From assembly GCA_014238945.1 (NCBI GenBank), contig JABAAB010000026.1, forward strand, positions 248,001-312,000: a DNA stretch of 64,000 nt, given 5' to 3'. A program made the translations under genes and the position numbers. The notes beneath the pieces are model-generated. The model made no database searches, was not told the DNA's origin, and saw only the letters and a list, made by a program, of their open reading frames with translations. Positions 35,571-43,771 of this stretch are shown one piece after another. Origin of the DNA: Lysobacterales bacterium. GTDB lineage: Bacteria; Pseudomonadota; Gammaproteobacteria; Xanthomonadales; SZUA-36. The first letter of the stretch is position 1; the number at the start of each line of letters is the position of its first letter.

Positions 35571-37688
35571 CTATATGTTGAGCGCCACCTGCCGCGCGCT
35601 GAGCATGGCACCCTCGATAAAGCCAACCTCATGACCATCACCGATGGCAGAGAAAGCAATGCCACTGCTTGCAAGTTGCTGTTCAAGTTGGGTGTTGTTG
35701 GTCGCGCCCAGAGAGATGATGACCTGATCAGCAGCAACGCTGCGGTCCTCATTGGCGCAACGATAAAGTACTGAAGATCCAGTGATACTGGTCAGGCAGG
35801 CCCCGGTGAACAGTTGCACGCCACTGTTACGCAATAGATGCAACACACGTGCCCGGCGAACCACGCTCAGTTCTGCGCCCAGGAAAGCAGACGGTTCCAA
35901 CACGGTCACCTGCCTTCGCCGTTCAGCGAAGAATTCAGCCAATTCAAGCCCTACCAGTCCGCCGCCTACCAGAACGATGCGCTTGCCAAACGGCAGCCAC
36001 CATTGACTCAATCGCCTGAGCAGTCCGATATCGTTGATGACGCCACTGATCCTGCCCGCGGCGATTAGCAACCGCGATGGCCACGAGATTCCCGTCAGTG
36101 CCGCTTTGGATCCACCCAAAAGAACGTCACGGAGACGGTCGCCATCGAATACATGGGGCAACCCCGAACCTTCAATTGCGATGGCTTGGCGGCTGGCACC
36201 AACAGCAAGCACAATGTGATCAGGTCGCTCCCGTTGCAGAAAATGAGCATCTACCGTTGTGTTCAGGGTCACCTCGATCGGCAACTGCCGTACAGAATAG
36301 TCCAGCCATTGAACAAGGTCGCCGTTGGGCTGGTAAGGTAATGCGGCGATCCTGGCGGTGCCTCCGAGTTGCCCGGCCTGCTCATACAGCGAGACGTGGT
36401 GCCCCCGCAACGCGAGGATTCGAGCAGCTTCCATTCCCGCCGGGCCACCGCCCACCACGATAACCTGCTTGGGATGATCGGTCGGTGCCAGGTTTTCCAG
36501 TTCGGCTTCGCGTCCGACGCCCGGGTTGACCGCGCAGGACATTGGCGCGTTGAGGAATATCTTGCTGACGCACACATAACAATAGATGCAGGGCCTGACC
36601 GACTGGGCGTCACGTGACAACTTGAACGGTAAACCGGGGTCGGCCAACAGCTTGCGGCCCATGGCAACAAAGTCGATCCGCCCGCCCGCGATTTCACGTT
36701 CCGCCAGTTCCGGAGAAATTCTTCCAACTGCGATCACCGGAACCGGTACGACCTGTTTAATGGCATGGGCAAACTCCAGCAACCCACCGGGCTCATGAAC
36801 CAACGGCGCCTCGGTAAAAGCCATTCCGCTGAGCCCATTCCCATAGGCACTGACATCAATCGCGTCTGCCCCTGCCTCAACCGCGTATCGCGCATGTTGT
36901 TGTGCATCAGTGATCCTGATACCGTCCTCGATACGAAACTCATGAGCGTCCAGGCGCACCAGGATGGGCAGATTTGCATCTACCGCATTGCGCATGGCTG
37001 TAATGATCTCGCACAGCAGCCTGGACCGGTTCTCGGCATTACCACCGTATTGGTCGTGCCGGTCATTGGCGAATGGAGAGAGGAACGATGAGAGCACGTA
37101 ACCGTGGCCGGCATGTATCTCGATCGCGTCGAACCCGGCCACCTGTGCCCGCACTGCAGCGCTGACGAAGGCCGCGGTCAGCGCAGTGATATCCTCCTGC
37201 TTCATGATGCGATAGCGTGGACCCTTGCCGTCGGGTCCGGCCGCTTTAACAAAGACCGATCTTTCATTCGCAGTCAGCGCCGACATCAATTTTCCGCGCA
37301 GTTTTTTAGGCGACGAAGGTACCCACAGCTCCCTGCCATTGGCAACATCATCCTGTGCGACTTTGCCGCCATGGTTGAGCTGCGCGGCAATGGCCGCTCC
37401 GTGTTCATGCACACGAGTGACCACCTCCTGCAAGCCAGGCAAGAAGCGATCTTCAGAAAAACCAATGGTATTGGGTGTGGTCGCACCGTTGGGCCAGTCG
37501 GCAGCTCCGGTTTCGAGTATAAGCAGTCCGGCACCACCCGCGGCGCGTGTTGCGTAGTAGTCTTGCATCCGGGCATTACAACTGCCGTCGGCGTTGCAAT
37601 AGTTGGAGCCCATGGCAGACAATATGATCCGGTTGCGCAGGTTCAGGTTGCTGATCCTGCCACTGGAAAGCAGGTGCTTGTAGTTCAA
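35571..37688 (-). CDS. NADH:flavin oxidoreductase / 2,4-dienoyl-CoA reductase-type Fe-S flavoenzyme
   Basis: 705 residues. Domain order: an Old-Yellow-Enzyme FMN barrel (about 1-345; GFDAIEIHAGHGYVLSSFLSPFAN contains the catalytic His-x-x-His region), a 4Fe-4S site at CIYCYVC...CAVNP, then an FAD/NAD(P) domain (VVGGGPAGMEAARILALRGH) and a second nucleotide site (VLVGGGLVGLELAEFFAER). The same build is found in 2,4-dienoyl-CoA reductase and in the bile-acid enzymes BaiCD and BaiH, which reduce or form ring double bonds in CoA-linked steroids. Cys spacing is C-x2-C-x2-C-x11-C, one residue shorter than the usual x3. Start is TTG 37688 with GGAGAC ahead. Confidence 0.9.
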   Translation of the reverse strand: MNYKHLLSSGRISNLNLRNRIILSAMGSNYCNADGSCNARMQDYYATRAAGGAGLLILETGAADWPNGATTPNTIGFSEDRFLPGLQEVVTRVHEHGAAIAAQLNHGGKVAQDDVANGRELWVPSSPKKLRGKLMSALTANERSVFVKAAGPDGKGPRYRIMKQEDITALTAAFVSAAVRAQVAGFDAIEIHAGHGYVLSSFLSPFANDRHDQYGGNAENRSRLLCEIITAMRNAVDANLPILVRLDAHEFRIEDGIRITDAQQHARYAVEAGADAIDVSAYGNGLSGMAFTEAPLVHEPGGLLEFAHAIKQVVPVPVIAVGRISPELAEREIAGGRIDFVAMGRKLLADPGLPFKLSRDAQSVRPCIYCYVCVSKIFLNAPMSCAVNPGVGREAELENLAPTDHPKQVIVVGGGPAGMEAARILALRGHHVSLYEQAGQLGGTARIAALPYQPNGDLVQWLDYSVRQLPIEVTLNTTVDAHFLQRERPDHIVLAVGASRQAIAIEGSGLPHVFDGDRLRDVLLGGSKAALTGISWPSRLLIAAGRISGVINDIGLLRRLSQWWLPFGKRIVLVGGGLVGLELAEFFAERRRQVTVLEPSAFLGAELSVVRRARVLHLLRNSGVQLFTGACLTSITGSSVLYRCANEDRSVAADQVIISLGATNNTQLEQQLASSGIAFSAIGDGHEVGFIEGAMLSARQVALNI

Positions 37689-37754
37689 GTTGTCTCCATG
37701 ATTCTTACCTCGGATCGTTCGCCCGGGTGCCTACCTGCCAGTTGTGGAACATAC

Positions 37755-39356
37755 TTATGTTTTTTGCAGCAAAAGGGATTTGGCCCACTTGTAATCCGGT
37801 TTACCAGCAATACTCCTCTGCAAAGTTTCCGCAAAAAGAATGTGCCGGGGAATCTTGTAGCCAGCCAGTGAAGCGCTGCAATATGTTCTCAATTCGGCTT
37901 CGTCAATCGCGTCGTCGGCATTAAGGGCCACCACAGCAGCCACCTGTTGGGTCCATCGTGGGTGGGGAATTCCGACCACCAGCGCGTCGGCAACCGCAGC
38001 GTGGCCCTTGAGTATCTGTTCAACTTCTTCCGGGTAAACCTTTTCGCCGCCCGTGTTGATGCAGGTTGTGCCACGTCCCAACACGGTAATTGAGCCATCG
38101 GGTTCCAGACGTGCCGCATCGCCACCCATGGCATAGTTAACGCCTTCGAGGGTGAAGAAGGTTTCGCGGGTCTTTTGGTCATTGCCGTAGTAGCCTACCG
38201 GCAGGTAGCCGCGCCGGGCAATCATTCCGGTCTCACCGGGTTGAGCCAACCGGTCATCTACGATCACGACCAGGTCTGGCCTGCCTTCGTAGCGCATCAT
38301 GCCTTCAGTGGTTTCCCTGTTACCCGGTCCAACAGTGCCGGTTTCTGTCGCACCCAGTGAACTGGAGGTTGCGATCTGGGGTAATGCGGTCTGCAGGCGT
38401 TGTTGCAACACAGGTGAAAAAATGGCGCCGCCGGAGCCCACGTGATTCAAATAGGGTAACTGCCAACGCTCCGGGTTCTGTTCGAGCGCATTGATCAGGG
38501 GCAAGGCCATGGCATCGCCCACAATCGCCATGATGTTGACCTGATGTTGTTCCACTAATGTCCAGATGGTTTCTGGCACAAAGGATTCCTCAGCGTTAAG
38601 GATGATGGTATGTCCCACCAGTAATGAGCCCAGTGCCGTCCATAAAGCGGCGCCGTGTATCAATGGGGCCACCGGAAAAGTACGTAGCCAGGGACCTTCC
38701 AGCACGCGGCTGGTCAGATCCTCGGGCACACTCACCGCACCGGCCGGGTGGTACCAGCCACCGGCGCCGAGGGCGGCGAAGAACAACGACTTGTGCGGCC
38801 ACATGACACCTTTGGGCATGCCGGTGGTGCCACCGGTATAAATCATCATGAGGTCGTTGTCGGTCCGTGTGACGGGTTGACCGGGTGCCGTATCGGTCAT
38901 CAGGGCCTGCTGGTAATCATGGCAGTTGAAGTCGCCGGTGCCAGCACCCACACCGATCACACACTTCAGACTGTCAGTTCGGGCGATGGCCTCTAATACC
39001 GGGGAGCCTGCTGATGTGTTGAACATCAGGGCAGCGACATCTGAATCGTCATAGAGATATCGCAGTTCTGAGCCCACGTATCGATAGTTGACATTGAATG
39101 GCACCGCGCCCAATTTGCAACTGGCAAAGAAACCAACCAGGAATGCTGGACAATTGGTGAGTTGCAAACCAACGTTGTCGCCTCCACTCACCCCCCGCAA
39201 TGATAGAAATGCCGCCAGCCGGTCTGATTGCTGGTCCAGTTCCAGATAGCTCAGGGATTCTGCGCCGCAGATCACCGCGGGCCGGTCGGGGACAGCCGCG
39301 CTGACTACTGCCAGCAGGTCGGCAAAATTAAAGCTCTTGGTAAGGTGGTTGTCCAT
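37755..39356 (-). CDS. Acyl-CoA ligase (AMP-binding, FadD19-like)
   Basis: 533 residues. It activates a carboxylic acid with ATP and CoA. The P-loop-like A3 motif is MIYTGGTTGMPKGVMW, A5 lies around SSLGATETGTVG, and the C-terminal core is GRGTTCINTGGEKVYPEEVEQILKGH with the late Lys in YKIPRHILF. The stretch VPFNVNYRYVGSELRYLYDDSD is a mark I associate with FadD19/FadD17-type ligases that load CoA on sterol side chains. It is 3 bases upstream-coupled to the metallo-hydrolase gene (stop 39359) and is followed by the OYE-type gene. Steroid substrate inferred. Confidence 0.9.
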   Translation of the reverse strand: MDNHLTKSFNFADLLAVVSAAVPDRPAVICGAESLSYLELDQQSDRLAAFLSLRGVSGGDNVGLQLTNCPAFLVGFFASCKLGAVPFNVNYRYVGSELRYLYDDSDVAALMFNTSAGSPVLEAIARTDSLKCVIGVGAGTGDFNCHDYQQALMTDTAPGQPVTRTDNDLMMIYTGGTTGMPKGVMWPHKSLFFAALGAGGWYHPAGAVSVPEDLTSRVLEGPWLRTFPVAPLIHGAALWTALGSLLVGHTIILNAEESFVPETIWTLVEQHQVNIMAIVGDAMALPLINALEQNPERWQLPYLNHVGSGGAIFSPVLQQRLQTALPQIATSSSLGATETGTVGPGNRETTEGMMRYEGRPDLVVIVDDRLAQPGETGMIARRGYLPVGYYGNDQKTRETFFTLEGVNYAMGGDAARLEPDGSITVLGRGTTCINTGGEKVYPEEVEQILKGHAAVADALVVGIPHPRWTQQVAAVVALNADDAIDEAELRTYCSASLAGYKIPRHILFAETLQRSIAGKPDYKWAKSLLLQKT

Positions 39357-39358
39357 AA

Positions 39359-40834
39359 TCAGTTAACCTGTAAAACCGGGGAGGTCAGTCCCAGGCGGTT
39401 CATTGCTATTCTAAGAGTTCCCAGGTGGTCGAGGTAAACGAGGGCTTCCTGTAGTGGTCCGGTGGTTCGCAGGCGTTGGAGATAGGTTTGGTAAGCCTGC
39501 GTCAAAACCCTGGGGTTTGTCGGTTCGGCAAGCCAAACCACATCCAACAGGTTGCATGCCAGCCTGATGTTACTGTCTTGCAGTGCAACTGCCCGAGCCA
39601 GAAAAGCATCCACGCCACCGGCAAGTGCCACGGTTTCGACCGCCTGCTCCCTCAGGGGCGCGGCGTTCCAGTGTGACGGCAGATCGTCCCACCAACCGGT
39701 ATACTGCGCGATTACCATTTTGGCCACGTCCTGCACGCTCACATACAGTTCATCAACATCATCACGGTCCGCATTTTGGGGTGGTAGCACGACTGATTCG
39801 GCGATGCGGTACTCCGCGGTCCCAGCACTGAGGGCAGTTCTGACCTGTTGATCAATACTGCTGAGAATCTCCGCGTGGCTACGCAGGCGGTCCTGGATTT
39901 CATCGGCATCGGTCAGTACTTCGCCGTGCATTGGGATCATGATATGAGCCTGCAGATCCGCCATGTCGCCCAGCGCCTCCGACCACTCCTTTACGTACCG
40001 TTGCGGTCTGCGGCCATTGCCTGCATTGGGAATGAAACGCTGGTAATAATCGGCGCTCACGAGCAGGTCACGTTCAGGTACGTGGACGTAAAGCTGGTCT
40101 GAAGTTTCGCCGCGTGCATGCGTCAGCACGAAGTGTTCGTTGCCGATTTTCAGGTCCAGTGTGCCGTTGAAGGTTCGAGTCGGAGCGACCACCTCCTCCC
40201 AACCCCGGGGCGAAGTGGACGGGTCCTGGTGATTCCGGCGGGTCATGTAGCGCCCCAGGTCCAGGTCGCGCTGCTGTTGCCGGACAAATTCTTCGCTGGC
40301 AATGATTTCCGGTCGGTTTGCACCACCCTGAAGTGCCCAGGCGCCCAGAGCATGATCGATATGGTGGTGCGTAAGAATGATGGTGTGGACGGGTTGCGCG
40401 CTGATGGTTTTCAGCGCATCTCTGATGGCGGGGCCGGCGGGCGCATAGCCACTATCAACCAAAACCAGGCCGTCGTCGGTCTCAAGCACCGCGACATTGA
40501 CCATGGGCAGGCGCAGTACCCAGGTTCGATCCCCGTATGACTCGATTCTGAGTTGCTCGCGCGAGTCGGTCAGCGCCGCTGCATGACTGCGACTGTACAT
40601 GTAGTTGGCGATTGCAGGTGAGAAGGTATTGCCAAAGCCACCGCCTCTGCTCAACTGGGTCATTATCCATGGATTCTCCATGATCACTTGTCGACGTTCA
40701 TTTGAGGTCGGGGTGGCAGCGGGCGACGAGGCCTCGTCGCCGGATTGCCCTGCTTCTACGAGCGCTCCGAACATTACCACCAGCACACAAATGGTCTGGG
40801 TAATAGCGCAGCGAATGAGTGGATTCTGAATCAT
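39359..40834 (-). CDS. MBL-fold hydrolase with alkyl-sulfatase-like C-terminal domain, exported
   Basis: About 491 residues from ATG 40834, with a signal-like hydrophobic N-terminus (TICVLVVMFGALVEAG). The metallo-beta-lactamase domain has the zinc motif THHHIDH (around residue 155), DSGYAPAG earlier and MIPMHGE later. The C-terminal half reads VAKMVIAQYTGWWDDLPSHWNAAP, which is the dimerisation-domain signature of SdsA1/YjcS secondary alkyl sulfatases. The terminal SCP2-like domain of SdsA1 appears reduced. It may cleave a sulfate ester in the periplasm; steroid sulfates would fit the operon. A lactonase or other MBL hydrolase is the alternative. Confidence 0.82.
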   Translation of the reverse strand: MIQNPLIRCAITQTICVLVVMFGALVEAGQSGDEASSPAATPTSNERRQVIMENPWIMTQLSRGGGFGNTFSPAIANYMYSRSHAAALTDSREQLRIESYGDRTWVLRLPMVNVAVLETDDGLVLVDSGYAPAGPAIRDALKTISAQPVHTIILTHHHIDHALGAWALQGGANRPEIIASEEFVRQQQRDLDLGRYMTRRNHQDPSTSPRGWEEVVAPTRTFNGTLDLKIGNEHFVLTHARGETSDQLYVHVPERDLLVSADYYQRFIPNAGNGRRPQRYVKEWSEALGDMADLQAHIMIPMHGEVLTDADEIQDRLRSHAEILSSIDQQVRTALSAGTAEYRIAESVVLPPQNADRDDVDELYVSVQDVAKMVIAQYTGWWDDLPSHWNAAPLREQAVETVALAGGVDAFLARAVALQDSNIRLACNLLDVVWLAEPTNPRVLTQAYQTYLQRLRTTGPLQEALVYLDHLGTLRIAMNRLGLTSPVLQVN

Positions 40835-40953
40835 GGAAGCTTTTTTCTGACAGGGCATTCTGGTCGAAAAGAACCTAACTGTTTGGATGATTTAATGCCA
40901 TTTAAACGACGAAGTTCGCAACTGGCGGAGCATAAATTTACGTACATAGCATT

Positions 40954-42324
40954 CTATGTGCTTTCAGGGATTGACCGGTCACGACTGGTGTATCGAACCG
41001 GCAGGTACTTGATCCCACCCATAAAATTGCTCTTGACCCAGCCTACCTCACCAGACAGTGAGGGGTGATCAATTTGTTGCGAGAGTTCGGAGAAGAACAG
41101 CTCGATTTCCATCAGGGCGAGTTTCTTCCCCAGGCAGTAGTGCACGCCATGCCCAAATGCCAGGTGAGGATTCGGCTGACGGTCGATCAGGAACTCGCCG
41201 GGACGCTCAAACACCCTGGAATCGTGATTTGCCGACAAATAAAACAGGCCCACCGACTGGCCGGCTTTGATGTTGACGTCATGCATCACGTAGTCTGCGG
41301 TTGCGGTTCTCGTAAAATGTCGAACAGCACTCGTCCATCTTGCAATTTCATTGCTGGCCGTCGTTGCAAGTTGAGGGGATTGCTGCAGGCGACGAAATTG
41401 CTCAGGAAAGCAAGTAAAAGCATGCAGACCACCAGTAACTGCAGTCGACGTGGTCTCGTGTCCAGCCGTTGCAATGATCAGGAAATAGGATAGTATCTCG
41501 ACCAACTCCAGTGGCTTGTCGTCAACCTTGGAGTGGACGATCACACTGGCGAGATCATCACCGGGATGATCTCGGAGGCGTGAGATCAGCGCGCTGAAGT
41601 AAGCATACATTTCCAGCATCACGTCAGAGCCATAAAGATTGGACTTTTGTATTTCAGGGTCTGATGCATTGAGTAACTGTTGCGTCCAGACCAGCAATCG
41701 GGGCGCATCCTCGGCGGGCAGACCGAGAATGGTCATAATCACTTCCAATGGATACCAGTTCGCAATTTCTCCGGCAAAATCACACTCACCATCGCATTCG
41801 AGCATCCGGGCAACGTATTTTTTTGCGATGACCCGAACGCGGTCTTCCAGCCGTGAGACGCCACTGCCCATGAACCAGTTATAAGTCAACATGCGATATT
41901 TGCGATGATCCGGCGCGTCCATTTCGATAACTGTTCGAACCTGGGCTCGGCGGGAGTTACCGGCTTTTGCGCGGGAGCGTGACAGGGACTTGAAGTCCTC
42001 CCAGCGTCGTGCGGAATACCGCAAAAGGGAAAACAGCATTTTCATTGACTCGAGCGGCGTCGGTTGCGCCTGCAATGAAGCATCCTCGATTTCGCGAGGT
42101 AACAGAGTTAATCGCGGTTCGTTGATGAAAAGGTCATTTTGTTTTTCAATCTCGATAATATCGGCATGCCGCGTAACCGCCCAGAACGGGCGATAGGGTA
42201 GACGGTCGACCCAGCTAATGGGCTGGTTTGATCTGAGCCATGAATAAGCCCCCAGCAAGGTGGGAATATCGGTGTAGGCTTCCGGCGATGTGATATCAAT
42301 ATGACTGGGTAGGACGGGATTCAT
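40954..42324 (-). CDS. Cytochrome P450
   Basis: About 456 residues from ATG 42324. All P450 hallmarks are seen: the I-helix oxygen-binding AGHETTSTA (about residue 265), the ExxR motif as EIAR, the PERF-like region HDSRVFERPGEFLIDR and the heme-Cys loop FGHGVHYCLGKKLA (Cys about 405). EMDAPDHRKYRMLTYNWF in the N-terminal third is typical of soluble bacterial P450s such as the CYP124/125/142 group that oxidise sterol side chains. First gene of the nine-gene minus-strand run. It needs a ferredoxin and reductase, none of which is in this window. Regiochemistry cannot be read. Confidence 0.93.
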   Translation of the reverse strand: MNPVLPSHIDITSPEAYTDIPTLLGAYSWLRSNQPISWVDRLPYRPFWAVTRHADIIEIEKQNDLFINEPRLTLLPREIEDASLQAQPTPLESMKMLFSLLRYSARRWEDFKSLSRSRAKAGNSRRAQVRTVIEMDAPDHRKYRMLTYNWFMGSGVSRLEDRVRVIAKKYVARMLECDGECDFAGEIANWYPLEVIMTILGLPAEDAPRLLVWTQQLLNASDPEIQKSNLYGSDVMLEMYAYFSALISRLRDHPGDDLASVIVHSKVDDKPLELVEILSYFLIIATAGHETTSTAVTGGLHAFTCFPEQFRRLQQSPQLATTASNEIARWTSAVRHFTRTATADYVMHDVNIKAGQSVGLFYLSANHDSRVFERPGEFLIDRQPNPHLAFGHGVHYCLGKKLALMEIELFFSELSQQIDHPSLSGEVGWVKSNFMGGIKYLPVRYTSRDRSIPEST

Positions 42325-43003
42325 CTGCCTGCAATCAATAATCAATGGTCCGACTTAAGCGAACCATGTTCTGGGCGAATTGGCCCTCTTTCCCGGCTTC
42401 CAGCAGGCCGGATTGTGTCGTGGAGTGACTATGGCATCGCTTCATCGCCTTACGCCTTGAAAATACCTGTTCATTTGCCGGTTGTCGTACATTGGTTGCT
42501 TCCGTTTAGCTATGCTGTCAGTAAGGCAGTATGTCCGAAAAAGCCCAGCAGACCGAACCAAACGAACCGTGCGCAGAGCCATCCGGATGGAGCCAGAACC
42601 GTCCCGGAGCCGTTGTTGTTCCGGAGGTTTGCACGGGACCCACGTCTGTAAGCCAAGCACTCCGCGCAGCCAGACACCGTTCCCCGGGTCACTGCCTGGT
42701 GACCTGTGCCTGCGCTCTGGAACACCGAACAAACCAGTCAAACTCCCTGAACTGATCCATGGCGTCAGCGCATGCCTCTCAGTATTTGAGTCAAGCTGTT
42801 CAAGAGTATGCCCTCTGTAACTGAAAACATTGTTGAATACCATAAAAATTGCTTTATTCTAACATTCAATTAGCTTAAATTGCTCTAATTCGTAAAATTA
42901 CAACCAGATATTTACGGATTTTTTCAAAAGGCGTGCGATTTTGTTTACGCTTCCTCTGGCGCAAGCTATAGTCACCGATTATGTGAGCGGGAAAATTAAG
43001 TCA
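42325..43003. other. Intergenic control region with an unexplained GC-rich block
   Basis: About 680 bases. The left two thirds (about 42440-42760) is GC-rich and open in several frames on both strands without any family match. The right third (42835-42925) is very AT-rich and carries two inverted copies of the CGTAAAAT-type motif. The P450 operon promoter must also lie here. Confidence 0.5.
42885..42898 (+). promoter_or_regulatory. CTAATTCGTAAAAT motif, copy upstream of the SDR/GMC pair
   Basis: The 14-mer is identical to 61811-61824. With the next two bases it becomes TAATT-CGTAA-AATTA, a dyad. A second, inverted relative (reverse complement AAAATCCGTAAAT) follows at 42910-42922. It lies about 105 bases ahead of the SDR start. 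Proposed operator; identity is observed, role inferred. Confidence 0.45.
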
Positions 43004-43771
43004 ATGTACTCACTGCAAGGCAGGAATTTGATTATTACTGGATCGGCGTCAGGTATTGGCTGCGCGACCGCCCGCCACTGCATCGAAGCGGGAAGCCGGG
43101 TTTTTGCGACCGACCGAGCCGATGTGCAGGTTATTCGCGAGGCGACGGGTTTGCAGGAGGCGGGCCGGTGTTTCAGCCTAGATGTCACGCAGGAAGAAGC
43201 CGTTGAGCAGCTGGTTGCGCAAGTCAGCGAGGATGCGGGCATGATTCACGGACTCGTCAACTGCGCCGGTATCAATGGCCGAGGGCTTGTGCATAAAATG
43301 AACAGGGGTGATTGGCAGCGGGTACTTGACATTAACCTGACCGGCAGCATGTTGATGTGCAAACACGTAATTGTGCAAATGTTAGAGTCCGGCTGCCAGG
43401 GATCCATCGTCAATTTGGCCAGTGTATACGGCATGACCGGAGGTCCGGGTAGTCTGCCCTATAATGTGTCGAAAGGTGCCGTGTTACAAATGACCCGATC
43501 GCTGGCTGCCGATTACGGTGCTGCGGGTATTCGCATTAACTCGATCAGTCCTGGCTACATCGACACTCCGCTGTCCAGCATGGTCCGGCATTCAGAAGCG
43601 TTTTATAATCAATTCACTGCCATGCATCTGCTGCAGCGCCCGGGACAGCCTGAAGAAGTCGCACGAGCTATTGCATTTCTTTTGTCTGGTGCGGCCTCGT
43701 TCATTACCGGCGTCAATTTACCGGTGGATGGCGGATTCACCGCCGCTCATGTACCCATCATCAATGCCTAG
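43004..43771 (+). CDS. Short-chain dehydrogenase/reductase
   Basis: 255 residues from ATG 43004 (TTG 42941 and GTG 42983 are possible upstream starts). GSASGIGCATA nucleotide site, NCAGINGRG in place of the usual NNAG, catalytic Ser in VNLASVYG, YNVSK. C-terminal SGAASFITGVNLPVDGG is standard. The 3' end overlaps the GMC oxidoreductase start, indicating translational coupling. An alcohol or hydroxysteroid dehydrogenase is likely. Confidence 0.88.
   Translation: MYSLQGRNLIITGSASGIGCATARHCIEAGSRVFATDRADVQVIREATGLQEAGRCFSLDVTQEEAVEQLVAQVSEDAGMIHGLVNCAGINGRGLVHKMNRGDWQRVLDINLTGSMLMCKHVIVQMLESGCQGSIVNLASVYGMTGGPGSLPYNVSKGAVLQMTRSLAADYGAAGIRINSISPGYIDTPLSSMVRHSEAFYNQFTAMHLLQRPGQPEEVARAIAFLLSGAASFITGVNLPVDGGFTAAHVPIINA

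Noticed and set aside
37104-37871. 255-codon plus-strand frame opposite the OYE-type gene
   Set aside because: Antisense shadow; no start signal, low-information sequence.
42442-42843. 133-codon minus-strand frame upstream of the P450
   Set aside because: Open on both strands because of GC-rich composition; no motif, no ribosome site. Kept only as an unexplained block.
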